IMG/VR virus record: IMGVR_UViG_3300028577_000015
Coordinates: 1 to 50,807 of that record
Direction: 5' to 3' (one strand)
DNA from: a virus
Length of the DNA stretch: 50,807 nt
Shown here: positions 23,901 through 31,155 of the stretch, piece after piece
Numbering within the stretch: position 1 is the first letter of the stretch
Layout: every line of letters starts with the position of its first letter
Made by a program: the position numbers and the translations under genes
The notes under the pieces: generated by a model
What the model was told of the DNA's origin: nothing
Seen by the model: only the letters and a program-made list of their open reading frames with translations
Databases searched by the model: none

Positions 23901-25529
23901 GCCAAGGACTTCACCACGGGCCTCAACAATCAGGCGACCGCGGTCGACAATCCGGTGCAGGCCAACCTCGACGCGCTGGCCCAGCAGTTCGATGCCAACA
24001 AGAAGGCGGCCGACGCCATCGATGCGGCGACTGGAAAGACCGACGCGCTGACGGCAGCGACCGATCTCTACAGTAAGCAGATCGCCAAACTGGCGGACGA
24101 CTTCACCAAGGGGCTCAAAAATCAGACACTCGGCGTCACCGACCCCATGGCCGCGCAGCTTGCCGGCTTCCAGGACACCTACAACACGAACCTGAAGGCC
24201 GCGAACGCCATTTTCGCGAGCACTGGCGACAGCAGCGGCATCGCGGCAGCGCTGGCGCTCTATCAGGCGCAGGTCAGCAAGACGACCGGCGATTTCACAC
24301 GCGGCCTTGCTGACCAGTTCACGGCCCTCGACGATCCGATGAAGGCGCAGCTCACGACCCTGCGCGAGCAGTACGACGCCAATGTGCTAGCCGCCAACGC
24401 CATCAAGGATGCGACGGCGTCGACCGATGCGCTGACGGCCGCGAACGCGCTCTACCAGAAGCAGACCGACAAGATTGCGAGCGACTTCAGCTCGGGGATC
24501 GGGACGCAGCTTCAGGCGCTCCAGAACCCGATGGCCGCGCAGATCGCGGCGCTCAATCAGCAATATACTGCCAACCTCCAGACCGCTCAGGCAATTGAAG
24601 CCGTGACCGGAAAGACGGGCCTCGCTGCATCGGCGCTGGCGCTTCTCAACGCGCAACTCGACGACCTAGCCAAGAAGTTCACCGAGAAGTTCACGACCGG
24701 CCTGCTGAGCCTCACCGACCCGACGCGCGCGCAACTGACAACAACGGCCAGCCAGCAAGCCGACGATCTTCAGTCGGCGGCGGCTCTCGGCGGCGGCGCC
24801 ACTGCGGCCGTGCAGGCCTATTACAAGGCGGCCTACAACAAGACCGCGACCGACTTCCAGAACACCATCAACCAGGGCCTGGAGACGATCAACGACCCCT
24901 TGCAGGCGCAGATCGACGCGCTCCACGTCACGCGCGATGCCGCGCTCCAGTCGGCCCAGGCGATCAATGACTTCGCCGCGACGATGGGCACGACGATGGT
25001 CGATACGCTCAAGACGGCGGAATACTACACGCAGCAGGAGGCGCAGCTCCGCAAGACCTTCTACAGCCAGGAATTGAGCGGCCTCGAAAGCCTGATCCAG
25101 CAGCTCACCTACGGCACCCTGAGCGGCGCCTCGCCCTCGACGATGCTCTCCGGCACCCGCGCGGCCTACCAGACGACGCTCGCGGCGGCCCAAGGTGGCG
25201 ATACCACGGCGCTCCAGAACCTCACCACGATGGCGAGCGACTACGCCAATTCGGCTCGCACGTACTTTGGCTCCAGCGCCGAATACTACTCGACGATCCA
25301 GGATGTGCGCGACGCCCTGCAGTCCCTCGATGTCAACATCCGGGGAGGCAACGTGGCGCCCGGCGACACTAGCACCGCCGGCTCGCCGACCGACCCGAGT
25401 GCGTGGGCTGGCATCATCGCCTCGCTTCAGACGATGGTGCAGAACCAAAACCAGCAGATATCGGACCTCCGCGAGGAACTTTCGACGACTAACGCGCTGC
25501 TGACGCGCACGCTCGTGAATGTGCCGTGA
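17919..25529 (+). CDS. Tape measure protein, very long
   Basis: The product has 2536 residues from GTG at 17919, preceded by GGGAGG; an ATG at 17892 lies inside the preceding gene. The N-terminal part holds a hydrophobic segment (about 175-205) and the tape-measure N-terminal domain with Gly-Leu-Gly-Val-Ser and Met-Leu-Lys-Asp-Ser blocks (about 220-400). Coiled-coil stretches follow to about 940, then a Gly/Ala-rich hydrophobic stretch (about 950-1130). From about 1480 to 2350 there are 14 units of mostly 64 residues with the motif Asp-Pro-Met-x-Ala-Gln and Asp-Ala-Thr-Gly-x-Thr-Asp-Ala-Leu-Thr-Ala. Its length should set tail length; at about 0.15 nm per residue the tail would be near 380 nm. 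Confidence 0.92.
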   Translation: MEDIASLGLSIDSSPLTETNRQLDKFPASAGAAERSAKSLGDAVAAASAKAVAATGAQAAAMDAAVANVTRGRTQYDIMGASVTKAAAAMDTIVQKSAGMRALSDAIDAASVKNTKLAASTAQAASALPAVAASAAATQAKVDAATVAVNKLSDALAFGSSRTVGKAAESAGTALVGVLGPIGLVVAGTVAAAAAYAVLVVEAAKVSDALAEQQRRLGTLLGSQNQAAAAYKDIAGFASAVGISVGDATEKFVAFARAGQAVGAVRQNIIDITSVAEKLTQLSGANPAEGGAAQQALAGMLKDSVVSAAQLTTVLDNVPQIVGKIADGLGVSVTQLRLMAQQGDLSNKQVFDALLSQTKAVDAEFAQMPKSIGSTFRSLGDDLGQLLIRFANLLPLVREYRSAIELAAVAAKALNDATKQETPAQVIARTVPLMGTGAAIDTRGRDVLGIGQMSPAASAAASAEAAKQAQKEFSAAIAQMMADFEDQQGAASTAVQKLAAQAILDAVAIADKLDAASASMKEFQRQTETAKKGLDAIQGGFSGLDSATAVQQTKSLTDALQLLQDKSLEATTAYGKALDALAQHGQQSELGMTPGQIATQAQVKTLTLSQPGIPTEAAQGIVTAQQGQMLDDMIQKQGRELIVQTAITQALRGGKAAADEAAVAMQVLGIAFEQLGTLTPELQVKLDVLAQTLGDIKQQAREQATIEASKPLEDDLAAIAAAMKVVEQGSYAMKLAQQQARSALSDNGTGGLQLEVFNAQQALTDAATLKNLSDQLDLTKKLAAAAGDVAAQKKIQLDYDIKQAQMNAAPGAAAGIDQNMRDQAAAKQTLDLANGSAEMQRQLDLTKQQTDLVRNGSADYAAQLAMMQKRNELEQKFGDISQNTEAQRQIDLAGEQARANVDLQRAQDAAAHTKQIWQNAYDNIQSAIGDAFYNAFSTGVFNAKSAADAMKQIFLRTLAEIAAAAIIRPIVQPIFAAGQSAGIIPNGVGGTSGIGSGGGGLGMPSIGGTGATSWMGDFGSWLNTPFISAFAPAVPAGGYTDVGSLISAQNLGQGLTPLGAFAGAASIGLGAYNLINSKSAGGAIGGAASILGGGLGIAGALAPAALGGLLGPIGMGIGLLGAFLPGLLGGNTPPPPKVMATGGLNFNAGKWNYNGSEYNGGQGLGGTLGGVGGTMKSLMDAAGVTSLTSSNSLNYQTLSQGQFSNATTFVNGMQWGQGSGNDAGLDTAAAHIAHMIMMEPGSGISDLMRQGLGNYGQQNLDHAFSTQELSTAVSELKALDTTMKDLGRTITPAETALKQIDDQFKALTDTATKYGLDTTKIDSEQAKASTKVATDFADGIQRQIDDMSDPTKGLLSDLDKAKQDAIDNNNYILANVVGAQDQIANIEALYGAKRAAIVEAAAKQAQAYWDTLAQGQSAVWSTTDPTRAQFAALNTSYAKDYAAAWSAGGSVDGQGPTDKTLALTDLADQTYHAQRDKLVGDFIGGLEAGITQLNDPMRAQLDALAKTRDANLLSAAAIKDATGNTEALTVAQQSYDKSVAKLADDFVSGLATSLTALVDPMRSTIDGLQKQRDTNMVAAQAIADATGRTDALTAATALYNAQIAKTAGDFTKGLNSQALGITDPVAAQKATAADQFAANTLAAQAIKDATGSTDALTAASALYDAQLKQIAKSVADTQRGYDTFTTGLASQLTSLTDPMTGQIDALKASRDANILQAETIRDATGDTTALTAATALYSGQIAKLAKDFTDGIADQKLAIDNPMAAQLAGFAKTRDANVLAASALGIGSGAAIDLYSAQVNKTVGDFVKGLSDQLLALQDPMAAQIKGLADQRDANVLAANAIKDATGQTDALTAANDLYTNQVKKLLSDQVKSLADQKLAVDNPMAAQLAGFATTRDANLKIGQALLAATGDSSAVDGANALYNSQVTKTTGDFIKSLGDQITTLNSPVQAQIQALDDAYTANLKAGQAIKDTTGDTTALTLATTLHGDAIAKIAKDFTTGLNNQATAVDNPVQANLDALAQQFDANKKAADAIDAATGKTDALTAATDLYSKQIAKLADDFTKGLKNQTLGVTDPMAAQLAGFQDTYNTNLKAANAIFASTGDSSGIAAALALYQAQVSKTTGDFTRGLADQFTALDDPMKAQLTTLREQYDANVLAANAIKDATASTDALTAANALYQKQTDKIASDFSSGIGTQLQALQNPMAAQIAALNQQYTANLQTAQAIEAVTGKTGLAASALALLNAQLDDLAKKFTEKFTTGLLSLTDPTRAQLTTTASQQADDLQSAAALGGGATAAVQAYYKAAYNKTATDFQNTINQGLETINDPLQAQIDALHVTRDAALQSAQAINDFAATMGTTMVDTLKTAEYYTQQEAQLRKTFYSQELSGLESLIQQLTYGTLSGASPSTMLSGTRAAYQTTLAAAQGGDTTALQNLTTMASDYANSARTYFGSSAEYYSTIQDVRDALQSLDVNIRGGNVAPGDTSTAGSPTDPSAWAGIIASLQTMVQNQNQQISDLREELSTTNALLTRTLVNVP
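22359..25010 (+). repeat. 192-bp periodic array inside the tape measure gene
   Basis: Fourteen units are marked by Asp-Phe (one Asp-Gln) at the start of each helix-pair block. The aligned second codons fall at 22362, 22554, 22746, 22968, 23160, 23334, 23526, 23718, 23910, 24102, 24294, 24486, 24690 and 24855. Nine of the 13 intervals are exactly 192 bases (64 residues); the others are 222, 174, 204 and 165. Degenerate relatives occur near 21924 and 22190. The units have diverged, so old duplication with selection on length is more likely than recent slippage. Confidence 0.85.
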
Positions 25530-27151
25530 GCACCTACAGCGACCAGGCGCTCGCGCTCAAGCTGACGGCGTTCAACCTCGGCGCGTTCGGCGGCTTCGAT
25601 GGCCCGCCGTTTCCCGGTGGCGAGTTCGACGTCGTTCCGATGTCCGTCACGTTCGGCGGTTCGCAAGTCTCGACGTATGTGGCGGCGACCGTCGGCCTCG
25701 CGACGTCGCCCAGCGACACGCCGGCCAATACGAACATCCCGGACCTGCTCTCACCGGCGATCAACTACGGTGTGAGCCTCTTCAACGGCTCCGATCCGAC
25801 CTCGGACGGCAGCAGCACGACGGGCGTCCTCACGATCGCCGATGTCTCCGGTGCGCTCGATTCGTTGACCACCTACGCGCTCGACGGGGCCACAGCGACC
25901 TTGCTGCGCGGCGATCCGACGGCACCGCTTTCGACGTGGTCGACCGTCGCCACCTTCACCACCGCGGGCATGGTCTATGACACCCGCCAGAAGCAGATCA
26001 AGGCGCGCGATCTCGGCTGGACGTTGTCGGGAGAGCTGCACTCGACGCGCTACGCCGGAACCGGCGGCTACCAGGGCGACTCCACGTTCACGAACCGGCT
26101 CCGGCCGCTCACGATTGGCCAGGTCTTCGACATCTCGCCGATCCAGCTCGGCGCCGCGCTGCTGATCTACGAAGTGTCGTGTTCGTCGGTCAACGCCATC
26201 ACCGACGTTCGAGACGGCGGCGCCTCGCTGACCTTCGATTCCGATTATCCGACCTATACGGCGCTCGCGGCGGCAGCGATCTCCGGCGGTCATTACGCGA
26301 CGTGCCTCGCCTTCGGTCTGTTCCGCCTAGGCGGCGCTCCGGCCAAGCAGATCACCGCCGACGTCCAGGGCGACGCCGATTCGATTGGCGGCGTCGGCTA
26401 CGTCAACACACGGGCCGCCATTGCCAAGCGCATCGCCATCGGCCGCGGCAACCTGAAACTGACGACGGCACAGCTCAACGCGGCCTCGTTCACGGAATTC
26501 GATACCGCGCAGCCCGCGATCGTCGGCTGGTATTGGGACGGCTCGACCGCGACCACGAAAGCCCAGGCGCTCAGCCAGGTGCTCAAGGGCTGCCTTGGCT
26601 GGTGGTACACGGGAATCGACGCTCTGCTCTATGTCGGCGTCCTCGATGCGCCGCCGTCAACCGGCACGACGACGATCACCTATCCGCAGGACTTCATCAG
26701 CGAGCCGTCAATGCAGGCCTACGGGTCGCCGAGGCAGGCGACCTACATCAATTGGTCGACGAACTACACGCCGCAGACCCAGGACCAGCTCGCCGGCTCG
26801 GTCACCCAGGCGAATGCCGCGATCTACATCGCCGACGCGCGCCAGCAGGGCGTGGCCTCGGCCAACGTCCTGGTCGCGTGGCCGACATCACCGATCGTCA
26901 CCACGGATGCGGGCTACGCGCTGTCGGCTGATGCGGCAACCGAGGCGAGCCGGCAACAGCGCGTGCTCGGTGTCCCGCGCGAACGCTGGACGATCACGGT
27001 TCGCATGGACCCGCTCACCACGGGCCTGCTCGGCAGCGCCGTCACTGTCGCCGGCTGGCCCCGCTACTCGTTCCTGCCGTCGCGCACCCTGATCTGTGTC
27101 GGCGTGTCGGTGGTCGGGAAAAATCAAATCGCTTTGGATTTGTGGGGTTGA
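25526..27151 (+). CDS. Tail hub / distal-tail-like protein
   Basis: The product has 541 residues from GTG, overlapping the tape-measure stop (GTGA). It is Ser/Thr/Gly-rich with beta strands. The central Lys-Gln-Ile-Thr-Ala-Asp-Val-Gln-Gly-Asp (about 272-281) followed by a helix with Ala-Lys-Arg-Ile is typical of gp27-like tail-hub proteins, as is the C-terminal beta barrel ending in Leu-Asp-Leu-Trp-Gly. It would sit at the tail tip around the tape measure end. It is a structural assignment by position plus motif. Confidence 0.6.
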   Translation: MSTYSDQALALKLTAFNLGAFGGFDGPPFPGGEFDVVPMSVTFGGSQVSTYVAATVGLATSPSDTPANTNIPDLLSPAINYGVSLFNGSDPTSDGSSTTGVLTIADVSGALDSLTTYALDGATATLLRGDPTAPLSTWSTVATFTTAGMVYDTRQKQIKARDLGWTLSGELHSTRYAGTGGYQGDSTFTNRLRPLTIGQVFDISPIQLGAALLIYEVSCSSVNAITDVRDGGASLTFDSDYPTYTALAAAAISGGHYATCLAFGLFRLGGAPAKQITADVQGDADSIGGVGYVNTRAAIAKRIAIGRGNLKLTTAQLNAASFTEFDTAQPAIVGWYWDGSTATTKAQALSQVLKGCLGWWYTGIDALLYVGVLDAPPSTGTTTITYPQDFISEPSMQAYGSPRQATYINWSTNYTPQTQDQLAGSVTQANAAIYIADARQQGVASANVLVAWPTSPIVTTDAGYALSADAATEASRQQRVLGVPRERWTITVRMDPLTTGLLGSAVTVAGWPRYSFLPSRTLICVGVSVVGKNQIALDLWG

Positions 27152-27154
27152 CGC

Positions 27155-28138
27155 ATGTCGGCAATCAAAAAAGACCGGGTGTGGGACCTCTCCATCACCA
27201 CCGGGCTGGGGGCCGTTGCGCTCGCCGGCACACCACCGACCGGCTTCCGCACGTTCTCGTCCGTGATGTCGAACGGCGACACATGCACGGCCACGCTGGT
27301 CGATCGCACGACCGGCGCATGGGAGACGTTCTCGGCGACCTACAACAGCAGCGGCAACACGCTCACTCGCGGCACGTGGCTCGACGGCTCGACCGGCGCG
27401 CACCTCGACCTCACGGCCGGCACGAAGGACGTTTTTCTATCGGCCTCGGCGTCGACCATCGTCACGACGGATACGGGCGCGCTCGACTGGGCGGCCGCGA
27501 TTGACGTTGCGTCGGCATCGACTTGCGCTATCGGCGCGGCGGCATCGAATTACGTCAACATCACCGGCACCACGACGATCACCGCCTTTGACACGGTGAG
27601 CGGTCCCAAGGTCCGATATGTCAAGTTCGCGGCGGCTCTGACGCTCACCCACAACGCCACCACCCTGGTCCTGCCGGGCGGCGTCAACATCACGACGGCG
27701 GCCGGCGACCGCGCGCTATTAGTCACCGAGGGCAGCGGCAACTGGGTGTGCTGGGACTTCATGCCCAAGAATGGCCATCCGCTCACGACCGGCCTGGCGA
27801 CCATCGCGAGCGCCACGACGACTGACCTCGGCTCGAGCCCGTATCAGTCGGTCACGGTTTCCGGGACGACGACGATCACGTCTTTCGGCAGCACGGCCCC
27901 GACTGGCGTCGTCAAGCACGTCACGTTCAGCGGCGCGCTGTCGATCACCTACAACGCGACATCGATGATCCTGCCGGATGGCGCGTCGATCACGACTGCC
28001 GCCGGTGACTGCCTGAGCTTCAAGCACGAAGGCTCCGGCAACTGGCGCCTGGTCGGCTCGCAGTATGCGACGACGCCGGCGGCCATCATTCCCGCCCGCT
28101 ACGGCATCTACTTGGCAAATAACTTTGGAGCGATGTGA
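27155..28138 (+). CDS. Tail fibre-like protein with internal duplication
   Basis: The product has 327 residues. Two related blocks lie at about 125-205 and 215-300; each has Thr-Thr-Thr-Ile-Thr, then a strand with Phe-Ala or Phe-Ser, Leu-Pro-x-Gly and Ile-Thr-Thr-Ala-Ala-Gly-Asp, ending in Glu-Gly-Ser-Gly-Asn-Trp. This is a common beta-rich module in phage tail proteins. The N-terminus has Arg-Val-Trp-Asp-Leu-Ser and may dock to the tail tip. It overlaps the next gene by TGATG. Confidence 0.7.
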   Translation: MSAIKKDRVWDLSITTGLGAVALAGTPPTGFRTFSSVMSNGDTCTATLVDRTTGAWETFSATYNSSGNTLTRGTWLDGSTGAHLDLTAGTKDVFLSASASTIVTTDTGALDWAAAIDVASASTCAIGAAASNYVNITGTTTITAFDTVSGPKVRYVKFAAALTLTHNATTLVLPGGVNITTAAGDRALLVTEGSGNWVCWDFMPKNGHPLTTGLATIASATTTDLGSSPYQSVTVSGTTTITSFGSTAPTGVVKHVTFSGALSITYNATSMILPDGASITTAAGDCLSFKHEGSGNWRLVGSQYATTPAAIIPARYGIYLANNFGAM

Positions 28139-28584
28139 TGACCGTTACCGCGACTCCCGTTTACTCCCAGACGCCCTACAGCGTCTCCCTCGATCTCACC
28201 GGCGCATCGGCCTGCACGACGCGAGCGCCGACGGCGACGGCGTCGCTTGCTGGCGCGAACATTGTCCTGTTCGTGCCCACCAGCACGAACGGCGTTCGCC
28301 TCGACTACATCAAGGTCGTCGCAGCATCGACTGCAATCACGTCGGCATCTGCCGCCAACGTGCTGGGGCTTTGGAATTGGGACGCCACGAAGGCATGGCT
28401 GACCGATGAAATCCTGATCTCGGCGATCACGCCCAGCGCCACGGCCATCGGCTTCACGACGACCTACACATTCGTCAACGGCCTCTTTCTGCCGGCCGCG
28501 AACCGTCTCTACGCCAGCCTCACCGTTGCCACGACGTCGAGCACGACCGCGCTCACGGCGACGGCATTCGGGGCGCTGCTCTAA
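28138..28584 (+). CDS. Hypothetical structural protein
   Basis: This 148-residue protein starts at the ATG in TGATG shared with the previous stop; GTG at 28135 is the alternative. It is a Thr/Ala/Ser-rich beta protein with no Lys-rich or membrane parts, similar in composition to neighbouring tail proteins. The family is not recognised. Its TAA overlaps the next ATG by one base. Confidence 0.65.
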   Translation: MTVTATPVYSQTPYSVSLDLTGASACTTRAPTATASLAGANIVLFVPTSTNGVRLDYIKVVAASTAITSASAANVLGLWNWDATKAWLTDEILISAITPSATAIGFTTTYTFVNGLFLPAANRLYASLTVATTSSTTALTATAFGALL

Positions 28585-29075
28585 TGCCCGCCGTTTCGGG
28601 CGCCTTCGGGCCCAGCCGCCACGCCTTCGACTATCGGGGCATGCGCGCGCCGCTCATCGTCGGCGGCACGTTGCAGGGCACGAAAGAGAAGGCGATCATC
28701 CTGCCGATCGCGCCGGGCAGCACCGGCAACACCACGCTCACGATTGAGGGCGCGCTGTATTCCGACTGGTATTACACCACCAACGCCTCGGCCAACTGGA
28801 CCTTCAACCTCGTCGGCGCCAACGGCACGCCGCTCAATCAGTATCTCTCCGACATCGGCGACATGCTCACGGTCGCCATTTGGACGACCCAAGGCGGGAC
28901 GGCCTACTACGCGAGTGCGTTCAAGATCGATGGCATCGCCGTCACGCCAAAGTATTTCACCGGCACGGCCTTCACGGCCGGCAACGCCAGCGCGCTCGAC
29001 GTCTACTTGATGACGGCCATGAAGACCGCTCAGGGCACGTTCGTGATGCTGGCGTCGCAGACGAAGTACGCCTGA
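28584..29075 (+). CDS. Hypothetical tail-region structural protein
   Basis: This 163-residue beta-rich protein begins at TAATG overlapping the previous stop. It has Gly-Thr-Leu-Gln-Gly-Thr-Lys-Glu-Lys-Ala, Tyr-Ser-Asp-Trp-Tyr-Tyr-Thr-Thr-Asn-Ala and a C-terminal helix ending in Gln-Thr-Lys-Tyr-Ala. It is probably a virion or tail-tip accessory protein, from place only. The next start overlaps its stop (TGATG). Confidence 0.6.
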   Translation: MPAVSGAFGPSRHAFDYRGMRAPLIVGGTLQGTKEKAIILPIAPGSTGNTTLTIEGALYSDWYYTTNASANWTFNLVGANGTPLNQYLSDIGDMLTVAIWTTQGGTAYYASAFKIDGIAVTPKYFTGTAFTAGNASALDVYLMTAMKTAQGTFVMLASQTKYA

Positions 29076-29986
29076 TGCCGATCATTCACACCTACGCCAA
29101 CGCCTCGGCGCTCGCGTTCGGCTTTGGGCCGTCGCTCGCGATGGAGCTCGTGGGTACGATTGCCATCTTCGACCTCGGCAACAGCGCAACGACGCGCAAC
29201 AAGTACAAGTTCGCAAACGACACGTCGGTCGCGGCGACGGCGTCAACTGCGGCGGCAAGTGGGGGCGCGGCGGTCGGGACATCGACGGCAGGATATTTTG
29301 CCCTGGGCGGTGGCACCGGGCGGGATAAATACACATTCACGGGCGCGTTTTGCGTTTCGACGACGGCGGTTGGCTCAACCCTAAGTACCGGCGCCGCGGC
29401 CGGGACCTCTACGGTGGGCATATTCCAAATTGGCAACGCGGCAACCACCAGGGAAAAATACACCTACTCGAGCGACGCCGTGGCGTCGACAACGGCTGCG
29501 AGTAACGCGAGCGGCGGAACGACGGCGGCCGGCAACAGCACCGTGGGCATTTTTTCGCGAGGCTCACCTGATAGCGCCGTGTCGCAATTTGCGACCCGCG
29601 ACAAATACACCTACAGCGGCGACACCAGCGGTTCAGCAACGTCGGCGAGTGCCGTCGCGTGGCTGGGATCGGCGGCGGGCAATGCCACGGTCGGCATCTT
29701 TGCCCTCGGCTACTCCTCGGGCGCGGTCACAACGCGCGACAAATACACATACAGCGGCGACACGAACGGCGCGGCGACGGCGGCGGGCGCGGCATCGAGG
29801 GGGACAGCGGCAGCAGCGGTTGACGCCATCGGTATCTTTGAGATTGGCGGTCTCAATAGTGGCGGCGTCTCCTCTCGCGAAAGATACACATTCTCTGGCG
29901 ATTCGGTTGCGGCTGCGGCGGCAGCAAGCACGACCGTTAGCTCCGGCTCCGCCTGCTCCAACGGCACAACGGGCGTCAACATATGA
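29075..29986 (+). CDS. Kelch-like beta-propeller tail protein
   Basis: The product has 303 residues from the ATG in TGATG. Six blades are readable, each with Thr-Arg-(Asp/Glu/Asn)-Lys-Tyr-(Thr/Lys)-(Tyr/Phe), then a Ser/Thr/Ala-rich strand and Ala-Gly-Asn-(Ala/Ser)-Thr-Val-Gly-Ile-Phe. This repeat type is found in phage tail proteins that I have seen labelled kelch-like. A six-bladed propeller would expose loops that could bind host surface glycan. Near-identical DNA for Lys-Tyr-Thr-Tyr-Ser-Gly-Asp recurs in blades 4 and 5. Confidence 0.7.
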   Translation: MPIIHTYANASALAFGFGPSLAMELVGTIAIFDLGNSATTRNKYKFANDTSVAATASTAAASGGAAVGTSTAGYFALGGGTGRDKYTFTGAFCVSTTAVGSTLSTGAAAGTSTVGIFQIGNAATTREKYTYSSDAVASTTAASNASGGTTAAGNSTVGIFSRGSPDSAVSQFATRDKYTYSGDTSGSATSASAVAWLGSAAGNATVGIFALGYSSGAVTTRDKYTYSGDTNGAATAAGAASRGTAAAAVDAIGIFEIGGLNSGGVSSRERYTFSGDSVAAAAAASTTVSSGSACSNGTTGVNI

Positions 29987-30609
29987 GCAGCCATCCGCAC
30001 CGCAACAATTCGGATTTCCAGCTTCGCTACTTCATGGCCGGTTCCTGCTACACGCCGGACGGCGCGTGGGCGCTGCTCTACGGCCAGCGGATCGATATCG
30101 AGAACAAGATCGAGCACACCATCGCGCAGGGTCTCGAACGCGAGGCCGCCATTGCGCGCGCCGAGGACGTTATCGCGATACCGACCATCGGCCGCGCCGA
30201 CCGACTGACCGCGCAGGCCGAGATCATCAAGGCCAATGCAGGCCGGTACATCTGGGAGAAGAACCTCGAAGCGGCGCGCAACGAACTGAAGGCCATCGTC
30301 GACATGATGGCTGAGCTGGCGCCGCAGCGGAAATATAGCCATCTGCCGTTGCTCGAAGCCAACGAGGCAATGCAGCGCGACGAATGGCTGGGCGAGCTGA
30401 TGATGCGCGCCGAAAACCAACTCGCCACGCGCGGCACGATTGCCCACGACGATCTCAACACGATGCGGTGCCATCCCGACTTCAAGTCGCACATCGTGCC
30501 GCACATCGAGGCCATCATGCTTGCGGCGAAAACGGGTGTGTCGGGCCTCAACATTTTGACAACCGACAGGCCGCCGCTGCTGACGGACGACCGGGAGAAA
30601 ACGGCATGA
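29983..30609 (+). CDS. Hypothetical protein next to Kelch-like fibre
   Basis: This 208-residue protein starts at the ATG in ATGA overlapping the Kelch stop. It is largely helical and charged, with His-Pro-His near the start, Glu-Arg-Glu-Ala-Ala-Ile-Ala and Gln-Arg-Lys-Tyr-Ser-His, and no membrane segment. The composition is unlike the beta-rich fibre genes around it, so it may be an assembly chaperone rather than a virion protein; this is inference. It overlaps the next gene by ATGA. Confidence 0.6.
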   Translation: MSSHPHRNNSDFQLRYFMAGSCYTPDGAWALLYGQRIDIENKIEHTIAQGLEREAAIARAEDVIAIPTIGRADRLTAQAEIIKANAGRYIWEKNLEAARNELKAIVDMMAELAPQRKYSHLPLLEANEAMQRDEWLGELMMRAENQLATRGTIAHDDLNTMRCHPDFKSHIVPHIEAIMLAAKTGVSGLNILTTDRPPLLTDDREKTA

Positions 30610-31151
30610 CCTACGCCCGCGTGAACGGCACGACCCTGGTGCAGTACCCTTACGGATTCGCCGAGTTGCAGGCCGACAATCCGCACACCGCTTATCCGAA
30701 CGGCGATGTCGCGCACTGGTTCCCGTTGACGGACGCTGCCGCCGCATCGGGCGACAACCTGGCGTCCGTCGCCGACGTGGCACAGCCGACATTCGACCCG
30801 ATCACGCAGCTATGCGTTCAGGCCACGCCGACGCTGGTCAACGGCGTCTGGACTGGCGCATGGACTGTGACCGACAAGAGCGGCGACGAGATGCACGCGG
30901 AAGCAATGGAACTCCAATGCACGCGCTCGCAGTTCATGCTGGCGGCTTTCGAGACGGGTAAGCTTTCGGCAATCAAGGCGTTTGTTGCCAGCCTCAACCC
31001 CGACGATGCGACACAGGGCGAAATCGTCATCCGTTTCAAGGAAGCGCCGATCTTCTATCGCAACTTCGCCGGCTGGGACGCCATGGCGGGCAACATTGGC
31101 GAGACGCCGGCCAGCGTTACGGCGCTGTTCCGCCTCGCGCTGACGAAGTAG
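30606..31151 (+). CDS. Hypothetical tail-region protein
   Basis: This 181-residue protein starts at the ATG in ATGA. The N-terminal half contains Thr-Phe-Asp-Pro-Ile-Thr-Gln and Val-Asn-Gly-Val-Trp-Thr-Gly-Ala-Trp-Thr-Val, which recalls tail-fibre assembly or fibre-tip proteins. The C-terminal half is helical with Phe-Tyr-Arg-Asn-Phe-Ala-Gly-Trp. The function is unknown. The next gene follows four bases after the stop. Confidence 0.6.
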   Translation: MTYARVNGTTLVQYPYGFAELQADNPHTAYPNGDVAHWFPLTDAAAASGDNLASVADVAQPTFDPITQLCVQATPTLVNGVWTGAWTVTDKSGDEMHAEAMELQCTRSQFMLAAFETGKLSAIKAFVASLNPDDATQGEIVIRFKEAPIFYRNFAGWDAMAGNIGETPASVTALFRLALTK

Positions 31152-31155
31152 CCCC

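Noticed and set aside
22359-25010. CRISPR or recent tandem duplication in the tape measure
   Set aside because: The units are diverged, continuous in one long frame and coded as a protein repeat, without spacers.
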